From positions 1 to 25,338 of the forward strand of contig JBAZZQ010000053.1 of the NCBI GenBank assembly GCA_041658725.1: a DNA stretch of 25,338 nt, written 5' to 3'. The notes under the pieces were generated by a model. The model saw nothing but the letters and a program-made list of their open reading frames with translations, was not told the origin of the DNA and did no database searches. The position numbers and the translations under genes were made by a program. Below, one piece after another: positions 13,244-21,559 of the stretch. Positions within the stretch are counted from its first letter, which is position 1; every line of letters starts with the position of its first letter. The stretch comes from JBAZZQ01 sp041658725 (GTDB taxonomy: Bacteria > Planctomycetota > Phycisphaerae > JAAYCJ01).

Positions 13244-13278
13244 AAAAAAAATCCCGGGGTCGCCGAAACAACCCCGGG
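13244..13278 (-). terminator. Terminator of clpC
   Basis: On the minus strand CCCGGGGT (complement of 13271-13278) pairs with ACCCCGGG (complement of 13253-13260) around a 10-base loop and is followed by A then eight T. It lies 46 bases beyond the clpC stop and 56 bases after the converging GLUG gene. Confidence 0.9.
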
Positions 13279-13323
13279 TCTTGTCGATATTGGTTTCGCC
13301 GCGGGTGCAGGTTTGTCTATGGG

Positions 13324-15831
13324 TTAGGTCGTATCTCCGACGACGGGAGCTATTGTTTGCTCCCTGGGCTTGGAGACAATTCCTTCAAAGAACAACTTGC
13401 CTTCCTTGACCGAAATGACAACACGGTCCTTCCCTTTATACTCGCCTTTCAAAATTTGTTCCGACATGGGGTCCTCGACGTATTGCTCGATGGCCCGTCG
13501 CAAGGGTCGCGCGCCAAAGTCGGGGTTATACCCTTTTTCGATCAGGAATTCTTTCGCCTCGCCCGTTAATTCAAGTTCTATTCCATGATCGGCCAGACGC
13601 TTAAAGACTTTTTTCATTTCGAACTCCACGATCAGCGTCAGGTTCTCTCTCGACAGACCCTTGAATACGATAATGTCATCGACACGGTTCAGGAACTCCG
13701 GCCGGAAGTGCTTTTCCACTTCCTTGTTCAGCATCTCTTTCATCTTTTGGTAACTGCCGTCGGCGGTGCGCCTACCGAAACCGAACGATCCGCCTTCCTT
13801 GATCAGTTCCGCGCCGATGTTGCTCGTCATGACCAGAATGGTATTTCGGAAGTCCACGTGCCGACCGAACGAGTCGGTCAGCCGGCCTTCCTCCATGATC
13901 TGCAAAAGCATGTTGAACACATCCGGATGAGCCTTTTCGATTTCATCCAGCAGGACCACGGAATAAGGTTTGCGGCGAATTCGCTCTGTCAGCTGCCCGC
14001 CTTCTTCGTATCCGACATATCCGGGAGGAGCGCCGATCAAACGCGAGACGTTGTGCTTTTCCATGTATTCGCTCATGTCAAGCTGCATGAGGGCGTCTTC
14101 GGTTCCGAACATAAATTCCGCGATCGACTTGGCCAGCAGGGTCTTTCCGACACCCGATGGCCCGACGAAGACAAACACACCGATCGGACGGCGCGGGTCT
14201 TTCAGACCGCTTCGGCTTCGGCGGATCGCGCGAGATACAGCACTGAGGGCCTCATCCTGACTGACCACTTTTTTATGCAGCTCGTTTTCCAGTTCCAAAA
14301 GCCGCTTGGTTTCTTCTTTTTCCAGACGAGTCAGGGGTACACCGGTGATCCGGCTGACCACTTCGGCAATGACTTCGTCATCCACGACACCGTCCACTTC
14401 CTTATTTTGACTCCGCCATTGCGATTGTCTTTCGTCCTTGGATTTGCGAAGTTGTTCGCATGTGTCGCGAAGTTCGGCAGCCCGTTCATAGTCCGCGCTC
14501 TTGACGGCTTCGGATTTTTCGACTTCCATTCTTTCGATTTCAGTTTCTAATTCGGCCAAATCGGGTGGTTTGGTCATGGAACGAAGTCTGATCCTCGCTC
14601 CTGCCTCATCGATCACGTCAATCGCCTTGTCAGGCTGGCATCGACCGGAAATGTACCGGCTGGACATCTCCACCGCCGCCTCAAGGGCTCCATCTGTGAT
14701 CTGCACCCGGTGATGCGCCTCATACCGATCACGAAGACCCTTCAAAATCGCAAGGGTTTCTTTTTCATTCGGGGGTTCGACGATGATCTGCTGGAACCGG
14801 CGTTCCAAAGCGCCATCCTTTTCGATATATTTGCGATATTCATCAAGGGTCGTCGCACCAATACATTGGATTTCACCTCTGGCCAACGCAGGTTTAAGGA
14901 CGTTCGACGCGTCGATCGCGCCTTCGGCTCCGCCTGCGCCGACCAGGGTGTGCAATTCATCAATAAACAATATTACAGTTTTAGCTCGTGTAACTTCGTT
15001 CATCACGGCCTTGATACGCTCTTCAAACTGGCCGCGGTACTTCGTTCCAGCTACCATCATAGCCAAATCCAGAACCACAATGCGTCGATCATGGAGTAAT
15101 TCGGGAATTTCCCGGCTGATAATTTTTTGAGCCAAACCTTCCACGATGGCCGTCTTGCCTACACCTGCTTCACCGAGCAACACAGGATTATTCTTCGTCC
15201 GACGGCAGAGAACCTGGATGACTCGCTCGATTTCGCGTTCACGACCGATAACCGGGTCCAATTGCCCTTCCCGGGCCAATTCCGTCAAATCCCTTCCGAA
15301 ACTATCCAACGCCGGAGTCTTGGTCTTGGCGGCTTCCCCCTTCCCCTGCTGCGGATTGGCGGGATGACCTTTTTGGTCAGGATTGTTTTCCGCATTGGCG
15401 CCAAGCAGATTCAATACTTCTTCGCGCACTTCTTCCAGTTTAAGACCGAGGTTGACAAGCACCTGGGCAGCTACACCGTCTTGTTCGCGTAAAAGTCCCA
15501 GCAGCAGATGTTCCGTACCAACATAATTATGACCGAGATTCCTGGCTTCTTCGATGGCATATTCTATAACCTTCTTCGCGCGAGGGGTTTGCGGTAATTT
15601 GCCCATCGTTACCATGTCCGGACCGCTTTTAACGAGTTTTTCAACTTCCATCCGGACTTTTCGCAGGTCTACATCAAGCTGCTTTAACACAGTCGCGCCT
15701 ACTCCACTGCCTTCTTTCACCAAGCCCAGCAGAATATGCTCTGTGCCGATATATTCGTGGTTGAGCCTTTGCGCCTCCTGATTGGCTAGGGCCATTACTT
15801 TCCTTGCTCTATCCGTGAAACGTTCAAACAT
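13324..15831 (-). CDS. clpC: ATP-dependent Clp protease ATP-binding subunit ClpC
   Basis: The 835-aa AAA+ unfoldase feeds proteins to ClpP in the cytoplasm. Domains in order: double Clp-N repeats (about 1-145), a Gly/Pro/Lys-rich linker, AAA-1 with Walker A GEAGVGKT (220-227) and Walker B ILFIDE (287-292), a UVR/middle domain (about 425-470, YERAAELRDTCEQLRK), AAA-2 with Walker A GPSGVGKT (557-564) and Walker B VVLLDE (625-630), and the D2-small domain ending about 815. The segment GSFGFG (681-686) is at the place of the ClpP-docking loop, with FGF in place of the usual LGF/IGF. Full length, nothing missing. GAGAGG precedes the ATG. None of the ctsR, mcsA or mcsB genes of Firmicutes is adjacent; it is transcribed alone from 15873-15901. 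Confidence 0.97.
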   Translation of the reverse strand: MFERFTDRARKVMALANQEAQRLNHEYIGTEHILLGLVKEGSGVGATVLKQLDVDLRKVRMEVEKLVKSGPDMVTMGKLPQTPRAKKVIEYAIEEARNLGHNYVGTEHLLLGLLREQDGVAAQVLVNLGLKLEEVREEVLNLLGANAENNPDQKGHPANPQQGKGEAAKTKTPALDSFGRDLTELAREGQLDPVIGREREIERVIQVLCRRTKNNPVLLGEAGVGKTAIVEGLAQKIISREIPELLHDRRIVVLDLAMMVAGTKYRGQFEERIKAVMNEVTRAKTVILFIDELHTLVGAGGAEGAIDASNVLKPALARGEIQCIGATTLDEYRKYIEKDGALERRFQQIIVEPPNEKETLAILKGLRDRYEAHHRVQITDGALEAAVEMSSRYISGRCQPDKAIDVIDEAGARIRLRSMTKPPDLAELETEIERMEVEKSEAVKSADYERAAELRDTCEQLRKSKDERQSQWRSQNKEVDGVVDDEVIAEVVSRITGVPLTRLEKEETKRLLELENELHKKVVSQDEALSAVSRAIRRSRSGLKDPRRPIGVFVFVGPSGVGKTLLAKSIAEFMFGTEDALMQLDMSEYMEKHNVSRLIGAPPGYVGYEEGGQLTERIRRKPYSVVLLDEIEKAHPDVFNMLLQIMEEGRLTDSFGRHVDFRNTILVMTSNIGAELIKEGGSFGFGRRTADGSYQKMKEMLNKEVEKHFRPEFLNRVDDIIVFKGLSRENLTLIVEFEMKKVFKRLADHGIELELTGEAKEFLIEKGYNPDFGARPLRRAIEQYVEDPMSEQILKGEYKGKDRVVISVKEGKLFFEGIVSKPREQTIAPVVGDTT

Positions 15832-15872
15832 CAGAAATCCTCTCTATTAATATCATAAGCGTTCTATTGTAT

Positions 15873-15901
15873 ATTCTATTGAGGAACTATTCATTCGTCA
15901 A
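15873..15901 (-). promoter_or_regulatory. Promoter of clpC
   Basis: On the minus strand TTGACG (15896-15901) and TAGAAT (15873-15878) are separated by 17 bases; transcription would start near 15866, about 35 bases before the ATG. The -35 box overlaps the last codons of the gene remnant at 15887-16081. No CIRCE element was seen. Confidence 0.75.
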
Positions 15902-16081
15902 ATCAGGGTTTTCAAATTTAATTTTACGAGCCTCTATCCAATCAAACATCGGCAATATTCTCACTTCGCTTTTGGAAATTTCGTAGTCTTTTCCGACCGC
16001 TTCTTTAAGAGGCACGACCGTAAGGGAGTGTGCTTCCCTCGGCCATAAAAACGGAAGGCTTGCATCTATTGCGTTTATCGC
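15887..16081 (-). pseudogene. Start-less gene remnant upstream of clpC
   Basis: The minus strand has an open frame of about 64 codons ending in TAG (15887-15889). It reads like real protein: LPFLWPREAHSLTVVPLKEA, then VGKDYEISKSEVRILPMF, DWIEARKIKFENPDLTNE. There is no usable start: the frame stays open rightward into the start region of the opposite-strand glycosidase gene, the only Met is 21 residues from the end, and no ribosome binding site is visible. I read it as the surviving C-terminal end of a gene whose 5' part was replaced. The clpC promoter now lies in its last codons. The family is not recognised. A chance open frame cannot be ruled out. Confidence 0.4.
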
Positions 16082-16082
16082 C

Positions 16083-16111
16083 TTGCAAAAGACCCTTATG
16101 CGTGGTATACA
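16083..16111 (+). promoter_or_regulatory. Possible promoter of the GH106-like gene
   Basis: TTGCAA (16083-16088) and TATACA (16106-16111) are separated by 17 bases, with a predicted start near 16118, 17 bases before the ATG. Matches are moderate. Confidence 0.45.
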
Positions 16112-16134
16112 GTTGAGAACATTAAGGAAAAACC

Positions 16135-19100
16135 ATGAGTTTAACGCAATTGGAAAATGAATTTATTAACCCCTCCTCGCCCTTCCGGTCTAAGCCGTTC
16201 TGGGCCTGGAACGATCAATTGGAAGAATCCGAACTTCGCCGGCAAATTCGGATATTTAAAGCAATGGGCCTGGGTGGTTTTTTTATGCACTCCAGAGTCG
16301 GTTTAAAAACGCCCTACTTGAGCGAGGAGTGGTTCAAACTGGTCAAGGACTGCATCGACGAGGCGGAAAAGACGGGGACCGAGGCTTGGCTTTACGACGA
16401 AGACCGCTGGCCCTCAGGAGCGGCTGGGGGACTGGTCACCTGCGATCCGCAGTTCCAGGCCAAGTTGCTCGTTATGTCCAGATATACCCACCCGGAACGA
16501 TTCAATTGGCCTAAAAATGAAGCCGCCTATGTCTATGGGGCCACGTTTGAAGATGAAAAAATAACCTGGTACAAAAAACTGGACCAGACCGCGGATATCC
16601 AAATCCTTCCCCAAGGCGCGGAAATCCTTAAATTTTCCTTACAGAACACCCAACCGAGTCCCTGGTACAATAATTTCACCTATCTGGACACCTTAAGTCC
16701 GCAGGCGGTGGAAAAATTCATCGACGTAACCCATGAGGCTTATCGCCGGACTGTCGGTGAGCATTTTGGAAAAAGGGTTCCCGGTATTTTTACCGACGAA
16801 CCCAACGGGGGATGGGTTTTGCGAAACCATAGCATGGGACAGGGATTGGGTCTTCCCTGGACCACGCAATTTCCAAATCGGTTCGGGGAATTGTTCGACT
16901 ACGACATTTTACAGCATCTTCCGGAAATTATGTTCGATCTGGTCAACCAACCCTTCAGTCAAGCCCGATACCATTATTATTGCTGTAAAACACGACTGTT
17001 CGCCGAAAGCTTCATGAAACAAATCGGCGCGTGGTGCGAAAAAAATAATCTTTTGTGCACCGGGCACGTCTTGGAAGAAGAACCCATCACCCATTGTGTC
17101 AGCGTCGTCGGGGCGGCCATGCAGTGCTATCCGTACATGCAGGCCCCTGGGATCGATATCCTCACCCAATATAACCTTGCGTATATTACGACCAAGCAAT
17201 GCGTATCCGTGGCCCGTCAGACGGGTCGTAAATGGGTTCTTTCAGAACTCTATGGTTGCACCGGCTGGGACACAAAATTTGAAGCCTATAAACATTCTGG
17301 CGATTGGCAGGCGGCCTTGGGAATTACTTTGCGCTGTCCGCATCTGTCCTGGTACTCGATGGCCGGGGAGGCCAAGCGGGATTATCCTGCCTCCTTTCAT
17401 TTTCATTCACCCTGGTGGAAGCAATATAAGTTTGTCGAGGATTATTTCTCCCGGCTGAACGTGGTTTTGTCCGCGGGTGAACCTGTCTGCGACCTGGCAG
17501 TTATTCACCCGGTGGAATCCTATTACCTGGTCTATGGACCCACCTGGGAAACCGACAGCCGACTGAAAAAAATGGACAAGGATAACAACGATCTGGTCTG
17601 CTGGCTGCTCGGCGGGCATCTCGATTTCGATTTCGCCGACGAACATCTGCTGGTCGAATTTTCCGCCACGGTCGATAGCGACCAAACCGGACCGTTCCTT
17701 CAGATCGGAAAGATGAAATATCGGGCCGTGCTCGTGCCGCCCATGATCACCCTGCGAAAGACCACGCTGGAAATCCTTCGAAAATTCGACCAGGCGGGAG
17801 GAAAAGTCGTCTTCGCCGATTCTCCGGCCCAACTGCTTGACGCCAAGCCTTCGTCGGAGATCAAAACCTTCGCCGAGGGAAAAATCGCTCCCTTCTCGGC
17901 TTCGGAAATCATCGACGCCCTGGGCGACAAGGCGAGAAAGGTCAGCATCCGTGATCCGCAGAACCAGGAAGTCAAAGATATTTTTTATCAGCTCCGCAAG
18001 GTCGATGAGGATTGGGCACTCTTCCTGGTCAACACCAACCGCCAAACCGGTTTTGAACAGCTAACCATTAAAATCCAGCTTGAATTGCCCAAAGGCGGGC
18101 AAATTCAACTGTGGGACGCCGCCTCGGGGGAAAAATACAAACTCACCGGGGAACTCACCTACCGCAGCGCCGGTTTCAAGATCGATATCCCCGCCTCAGG
18201 GTCGCGGCTGGTGGTCATCTCCAGTCAGCCTGTGGTTTTGCCGCTGCTTCCCACTCTGAAACCCACCGGCCAAAAAATGACGATCGGAACCGAAGGATGG
18301 TCCTTCCTCCTCGACGATTACAACGTCGCCGTGCTCGACCGTCCAGACTGCCAAGCCCATGCCGAGGGCAAAAAGAAATTCGCGAAGACCAAAGTGGAAA
18401 TTCTTCAGCTCGACCGCGATTTGCGGGAATATCTGGGTCTGGAATTAAGGGGCGGAGCCATGACTCAACCCTGGACCGACAAAGATAAACCGCTGGGGCC
18501 TACAACACCGGTAACGTTGACCTACCGCTTCGGGGTTAAAGCCATTCCCACGGGACCAATACTTCTGGCCCTGGAACAGCCGCAACGGTGGCAAATCAAG
18601 ATCAACGGCCAAAAGATCGACTCCGATATGATCAGCGGTTGGTGGGTCGATCCCGCCATCAAAACGATCATGGTCGAACCGTCTCTGCTGGTTCGTGGGA
18701 AAAACTTTTTGACACTGGAAGGTCAGTTCGACCGGTTGACCAATCTGGAAACGATATTTTTATTGGGGAATTTCGGGGTGGAAACCGACGGCAAAAATGC
18801 CACGTTGACCAAATTTCCCGTCCGGTTTGATTTGGGCTCCTGGCGAGACGAAGGTCTGCCCTTTTACTGCGGAAACGTAACCTATCGCACCACTTTTGAT
18901 TTTCAACCGGATACCAAGCTAAAATATTTGCTTACGCTGCCCAAATTTGAAGGCGCCGCCGCCGAGATCACATTAAACGGCGCCGTCCTGCCTCTCGTCG
19001 CCTGGCCCGACTACCAGATCGATTGCACCAATTCCTTACAGGCGGGAAAAAATGCCATTGACATCAGAATTCTCGGATCAAGGCGGAATGGTTTCGGGCC

Positions 19101-19248
19101 GCTTCACCTGGCGACAGACAAACCTTCATCGATAGGTCCATATTCATATATTGGTAATCCGGAAAACCCGCAGGATTGGCAGGATGAATACAAACTCATC
19201 GACTATGGCTTGTACGAGCCACCTGTCATCATCACCTGCGAAACCTAA
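16135..19248 (+). CDS. GH106-like glycoside hydrolase (putative alpha-L-rhamnosidase)
   Basis: The 1037-aa protein opens with PFRSKPFWAWNDQLEESELRRQI and GLGGFFMHSRVGLKTPYLS, the characteristic start of the GH106 / large alpha-L-rhamnosidase-like barrel. It continues with AWLYDEDRWPSGAAGG, GIFTDEPN and VLSELYGCTGWD, where conserved acidic residues (YDED, TDEP, SELYG) are likely catalytic or metal-binding. Residues about 450-660 resemble the glutamine-amidotransferase-like/beta domains of this family. The C-terminal third (about 720-1035) is beta-rich with galactose-binding-like modules (IKINGQKID; ITLNGAVLPL; KNAIDIRILGSRRNGFGP). No signal peptide is seen, so cleavage of imported oligosaccharides in the cytoplasm is likely. 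AAGGA lies before the ATG. Substrate is inferred from family only. Confidence 0.8.
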   Translation: MSLTQLENEFINPSSPFRSKPFWAWNDQLEESELRRQIRIFKAMGLGGFFMHSRVGLKTPYLSEEWFKLVKDCIDEAEKTGTEAWLYDEDRWPSGAAGGLVTCDPQFQAKLLVMSRYTHPERFNWPKNEAAYVYGATFEDEKITWYKKLDQTADIQILPQGAEILKFSLQNTQPSPWYNNFTYLDTLSPQAVEKFIDVTHEAYRRTVGEHFGKRVPGIFTDEPNGGWVLRNHSMGQGLGLPWTTQFPNRFGELFDYDILQHLPEIMFDLVNQPFSQARYHYYCCKTRLFAESFMKQIGAWCEKNNLLCTGHVLEEEPITHCVSVVGAAMQCYPYMQAPGIDILTQYNLAYITTKQCVSVARQTGRKWVLSELYGCTGWDTKFEAYKHSGDWQAALGITLRCPHLSWYSMAGEAKRDYPASFHFHSPWWKQYKFVEDYFSRLNVVLSAGEPVCDLAVIHPVESYYLVYGPTWETDSRLKKMDKDNNDLVCWLLGGHLDFDFADEHLLVEFSATVDSDQTGPFLQIGKMKYRAVLVPPMITLRKTTLEILRKFDQAGGKVVFADSPAQLLDAKPSSEIKTFAEGKIAPFSASEIIDALGDKARKVSIRDPQNQEVKDIFYQLRKVDEDWALFLVNTNRQTGFEQLTIKIQLELPKGGQIQLWDAASGEKYKLTGELTYRSAGFKIDIPASGSRLVVISSQPVVLPLLPTLKPTGQKMTIGTEGWSFLLDDYNVAVLDRPDCQAHAEGKKKFAKTKVEILQLDRDLREYLGLELRGGAMTQPWTDKDKPLGPTTPVTLTYRFGVKAIPTGPILLALEQPQRWQIKINGQKIDSDMISGWWVDPAIKTIMVEPSLLVRGKNFLTLEGQFDRLTNLETIFLLGNFGVETDGKNATLTKFPVRFDLGSWRDEGLPFYCGNVTYRTTFDFQPDTKLKYLLTLPKFEGAAAEITLNGAVLPLVAWPDYQIDCTNSLQAGKNAIDIRILGSRRNGFGPLHLATDKPSSIGPYSYIGNPENPQDWQDEYKLIDYGLYEPPVIITCET

Positions 19249-19616
19249 AATCATAAATCCTATGTTTGCGTAAGAACTCCTTGATGCACATGCCGTCGTC
19301 ATTACCCCGGCGGAACCGCGGAGTCTGGGTGGCTCGTGGTATACCCCGCGATGACAGCCTTCCCCGAATTTCAGCCGGGTCGGCTTCCGCATTACCCGTT
19401 TCGAGGCCTGCTCGACGTTCACTCACGTTACGGCCTGCGCACTCGCCAAGTGACTTTGCATCACCCTCTACACCGGAGGCTCCAACGACGGGATTGCTAC
19501 CGGCAGGAGCGAAAGTTGCCGGGTGGGACTTGCACACACTGAAGTTCTACGCCGTTCCACGGCGCGCTGAAAAATGCGGGTTGGGCATTGATTAGACTTT
19601 AGGATTTATACTGAAC
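19249..19616. other. Intergenic region with GC-rich repeat-like sequence
   Basis: No gene is supported: open frames occur on both strands but none has a ribosome binding site or family features. The stretch GTCATTACCCCGGCG (near 19298) and CCCCGCGATGAC (near 19344) form a weak inverted pair and resemble the degenerate intergenic repeats of many genomes. The part up to 19580 is GC-rich compared with its surroundings and may be a decayed repeat. Confidence 0.4.
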
Positions 19617-19744
19617 ATGATTAATTAATGCGCTCGGAGGCAAATGTCCACCACCGTCAATAACGGCTTTATATCTTCAAATGCCAGAGATAACCCATAT
19701 AAATATACATCGAATACTTGCCTCCGAGCGCATTTATTAATCAT
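19617..19744. repeat. 128-bp fold-back element with 27-bp inverted arms
   Basis: The arms 19617-19643 and 19718-19744 are inverted copies with a single mismatch; their conserved core is GCGCTCGGAGGCAA / TTGCCTCCGAGCGC. The 74-bp interior is AT-rich and has no gene. The right arm ends eight bases before the stop codon of the regulator gene at 19753. There is no T run, so it is not a typical terminator. A MITE-like element or a recombination/processing structure is possible. Confidence 0.6.
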
Positions 19745-19752
19745 TTTTCGTA

Positions 19753-21432
19753 TTAGTCATTCTTTTCACTGGCGGCGACCAGGTTTAATTCCTGATCGGA
19801 GTCAGAGTTTTTCCAGAGTCGCTCCAGGACGCCCTCCTGGATCAGGCGAATGGCAATGTCGGCCAACATGGCATCAAACTGCCGGTCCGCGCCTTGGCGG
19901 ACCTGACGAATGGTGTGTTCGAGTTCATAAGGCCCTTTATAACTGCGTCTGGCCAACATGGCCTCGATAGCATCGGCCACGTGGATGATCCTCGCTCCTA
20001 ATGGAATGTCCTGCCCGGAAATTCCTTCCGGATATCCCTGACCGTTGAACCATTCATGATGGTACTTGACCAGGGGCAGTTCGGCTGAAAAAAAACGGGC
20101 CTGTTCCAGAATATTCACGGCAATGGTCGGATGATGACGGATAAGCTCCGTTTCCGATTCCGTCAATTTTCCCGGTTTGGTCAGAATGGCATCGGGAATG
20201 CCAATTTTACCGATATCGTGAAGAAGAGCGGCGGAATGAACCATCTGGACTTGCCGTTCCGGCAACCCCAATTCACTGGCAATATACCTAGCGAAACTGG
20301 CCACCCGAACGGAATGATGTTTGGTGTATGGATCGCGGGCTTCCACCGCGGCCACCAGCAATCGCAGCGATTCCAGGGTAACGTTATTCAACCGTCGATT
20401 CAGTTCGCGGAACCGCCACATCATAATATTGATCGATTCGTAGTCGGCAGTGGAGTTGTCCGGCTCTCCCAGGTTAATCTGGAGGGACGCTTCCCGCGTT
20501 AATTGCGGTTTCCAGACCACCACGGACCCTGGGCCCTGAAGTTTGGCATGATAGACCGCTTCAATCGCCCGGTCCAGAAACTCTGTGCTATCCGCGATGT
20601 CCTCCCGGTCCAGTTCGGAAATTCCGATACACAACGGAAGTTCCAACTGCTCATCCACCATCTGCCACTTTTCCTGCTGAAAGTTCTTCTTGATGCGTTC
20701 CGACAGACCTTCCGCCGCTTTTCGATTTGCTCCGGGTAGGACCAATAGAAATTCATCTCCCCCGTATCTTCCCACGATATCGTTTGTTCGGACGATCCTA
20801 CGAAGCCGCCGGCCGACTTCGATCAGCAGTAAATCGCCGACACTCAGACCCTTGCGGCTATTGAATTTTCTGAAACCTTCGATATCGATCATGCACAGGG
20901 TTAACGGTATTCCCTGTTTGCAGCATTCGCCGTGCAGGATCGGTAATCGTTCCAGCACAAACCGGTGCGAGGCCAGTCCGGTAAGTTCATCGCGGGAAGC
21001 GGGGTCCAGGTATTCCGGCGAAACCTGGGCAAACTTTCGACGTTCAGGTCCGGCATAGTCCGCGTTGGTTCTGATGGCCTTACGGACCGTTTCCGAAAGT
21101 TTTCCCAAATCGACCGGTTTATCGTAATACTCAAACGCCCCGCTGCGAATGGCCTCTTTCGCCCATTCCACCCCGCCATAAGCGGTTAGATAGATGACCG
21201 GAATTTCCATTTTTCGTTCGGCAAGACCCTTTAAAAGGTCCAACCCAGGCCCATCAGGAAGCTGCATCTCGGAAATGATCGTGCAAATGGGATTTTTTTC
21301 GAGGATAGACCATGCCTCATTTAGCCTGCCGGCTTGCAGGCAAACTACCCCCTCCGCCATCAACCGCGAGGCGATGACAGTACACATTTCCGTCTCAGGA
21401 TCAATCAACAATATTTGATCTTCGTCCGACAA
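19753..21432 (-). CDS. Receiver-GGDEF-HD-GYP cyclic-di-GMP regulator
   Basis: The 559-aa cytoplasmic protein has a receiver domain (1-120), a diguanylate cyclase GGDEF domain (about 145-305) and an HD-GYP phosphodiesterase domain (about 350-535). The GGDEF motif is intact (224-228), with an inhibitory I-site RTND (215-218) exactly five residues upstream and metal ligand D183. The HD-GYP part keeps HDIGK (405-409), HHE (458-460) and GQGYP (464-468), so both making and breaking c-di-GMP look possible. In the receiver, T83 and K105 are present, but the phospho-acceptor Asp is Glu (E55 in ISEMQLPDG) and the acidic pair is D11-P12. The start is TTG at 21432, preceded by AAGGGA; no in-frame ATG fits better. 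No histidine kinase is adjacent. Confidence 0.93.
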   Translation of the reverse strand: MSDEDQILLIDPETEMCTVIASRLMAEGVVCLQAGRLNEAWSILEKNPICTIISEMQLPDGPGLDLLKGLAERKMEIPVIYLTAYGGVEWAKEAIRSGAFEYYDKPVDLGKLSETVRKAIRTNADYAGPERRKFAQVSPEYLDPASRDELTGLASHRFVLERLPILHGECCKQGIPLTLCMIDIEGFRKFNSRKGLSVGDLLLIEVGRRLRRIVRTNDIVGRYGGDEFLLVLPGANRKAAEGLSERIKKNFQQEKWQMVDEQLELPLCIGISELDREDIADSTEFLDRAIEAVYHAKLQGPGSVVVWKPQLTREASLQINLGEPDNSTADYESINIMMWRFRELNRRLNNVTLESLRLLVAAVEARDPYTKHHSVRVASFARYIASELGLPERQVQMVHSAALLHDIGKIGIPDAILTKPGKLTESETELIRHHPTIAVNILEQARFFSAELPLVKYHHEWFNGQGYPEGISGQDIPLGARIIHVADAIEAMLARRSYKGPYELEHTIRQVRQGADRQFDAMLADIAIRLIQEGVLERLWKNSDSDQELNLVAASEKND

Positions 21433-21559
21433 ACGTGATCCCTTCCTGGATTCAGGGTCCTTTTAAGAAAGCACGATATACTTTCACCCTATCGACTGGA
21501 TGATTGTAGGCCTTAATATTAAAGTAATGACTAATTTCTGGTCCGATAAATTTCTGACG

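Noticed and set aside
13585..14550. 321-codon frame antisense to clpC
   Set aside because: Shadow of clpC codon usage; the clpC domains on the other strand are unmistakable and complete.
19232..19595. Overlapping frames on both strands after the glycosidase gene
   Set aside because: No ribosome binding site, no recognisable fold, and GC-rich repeat-like DNA; more likely a decayed intergenic repeat.
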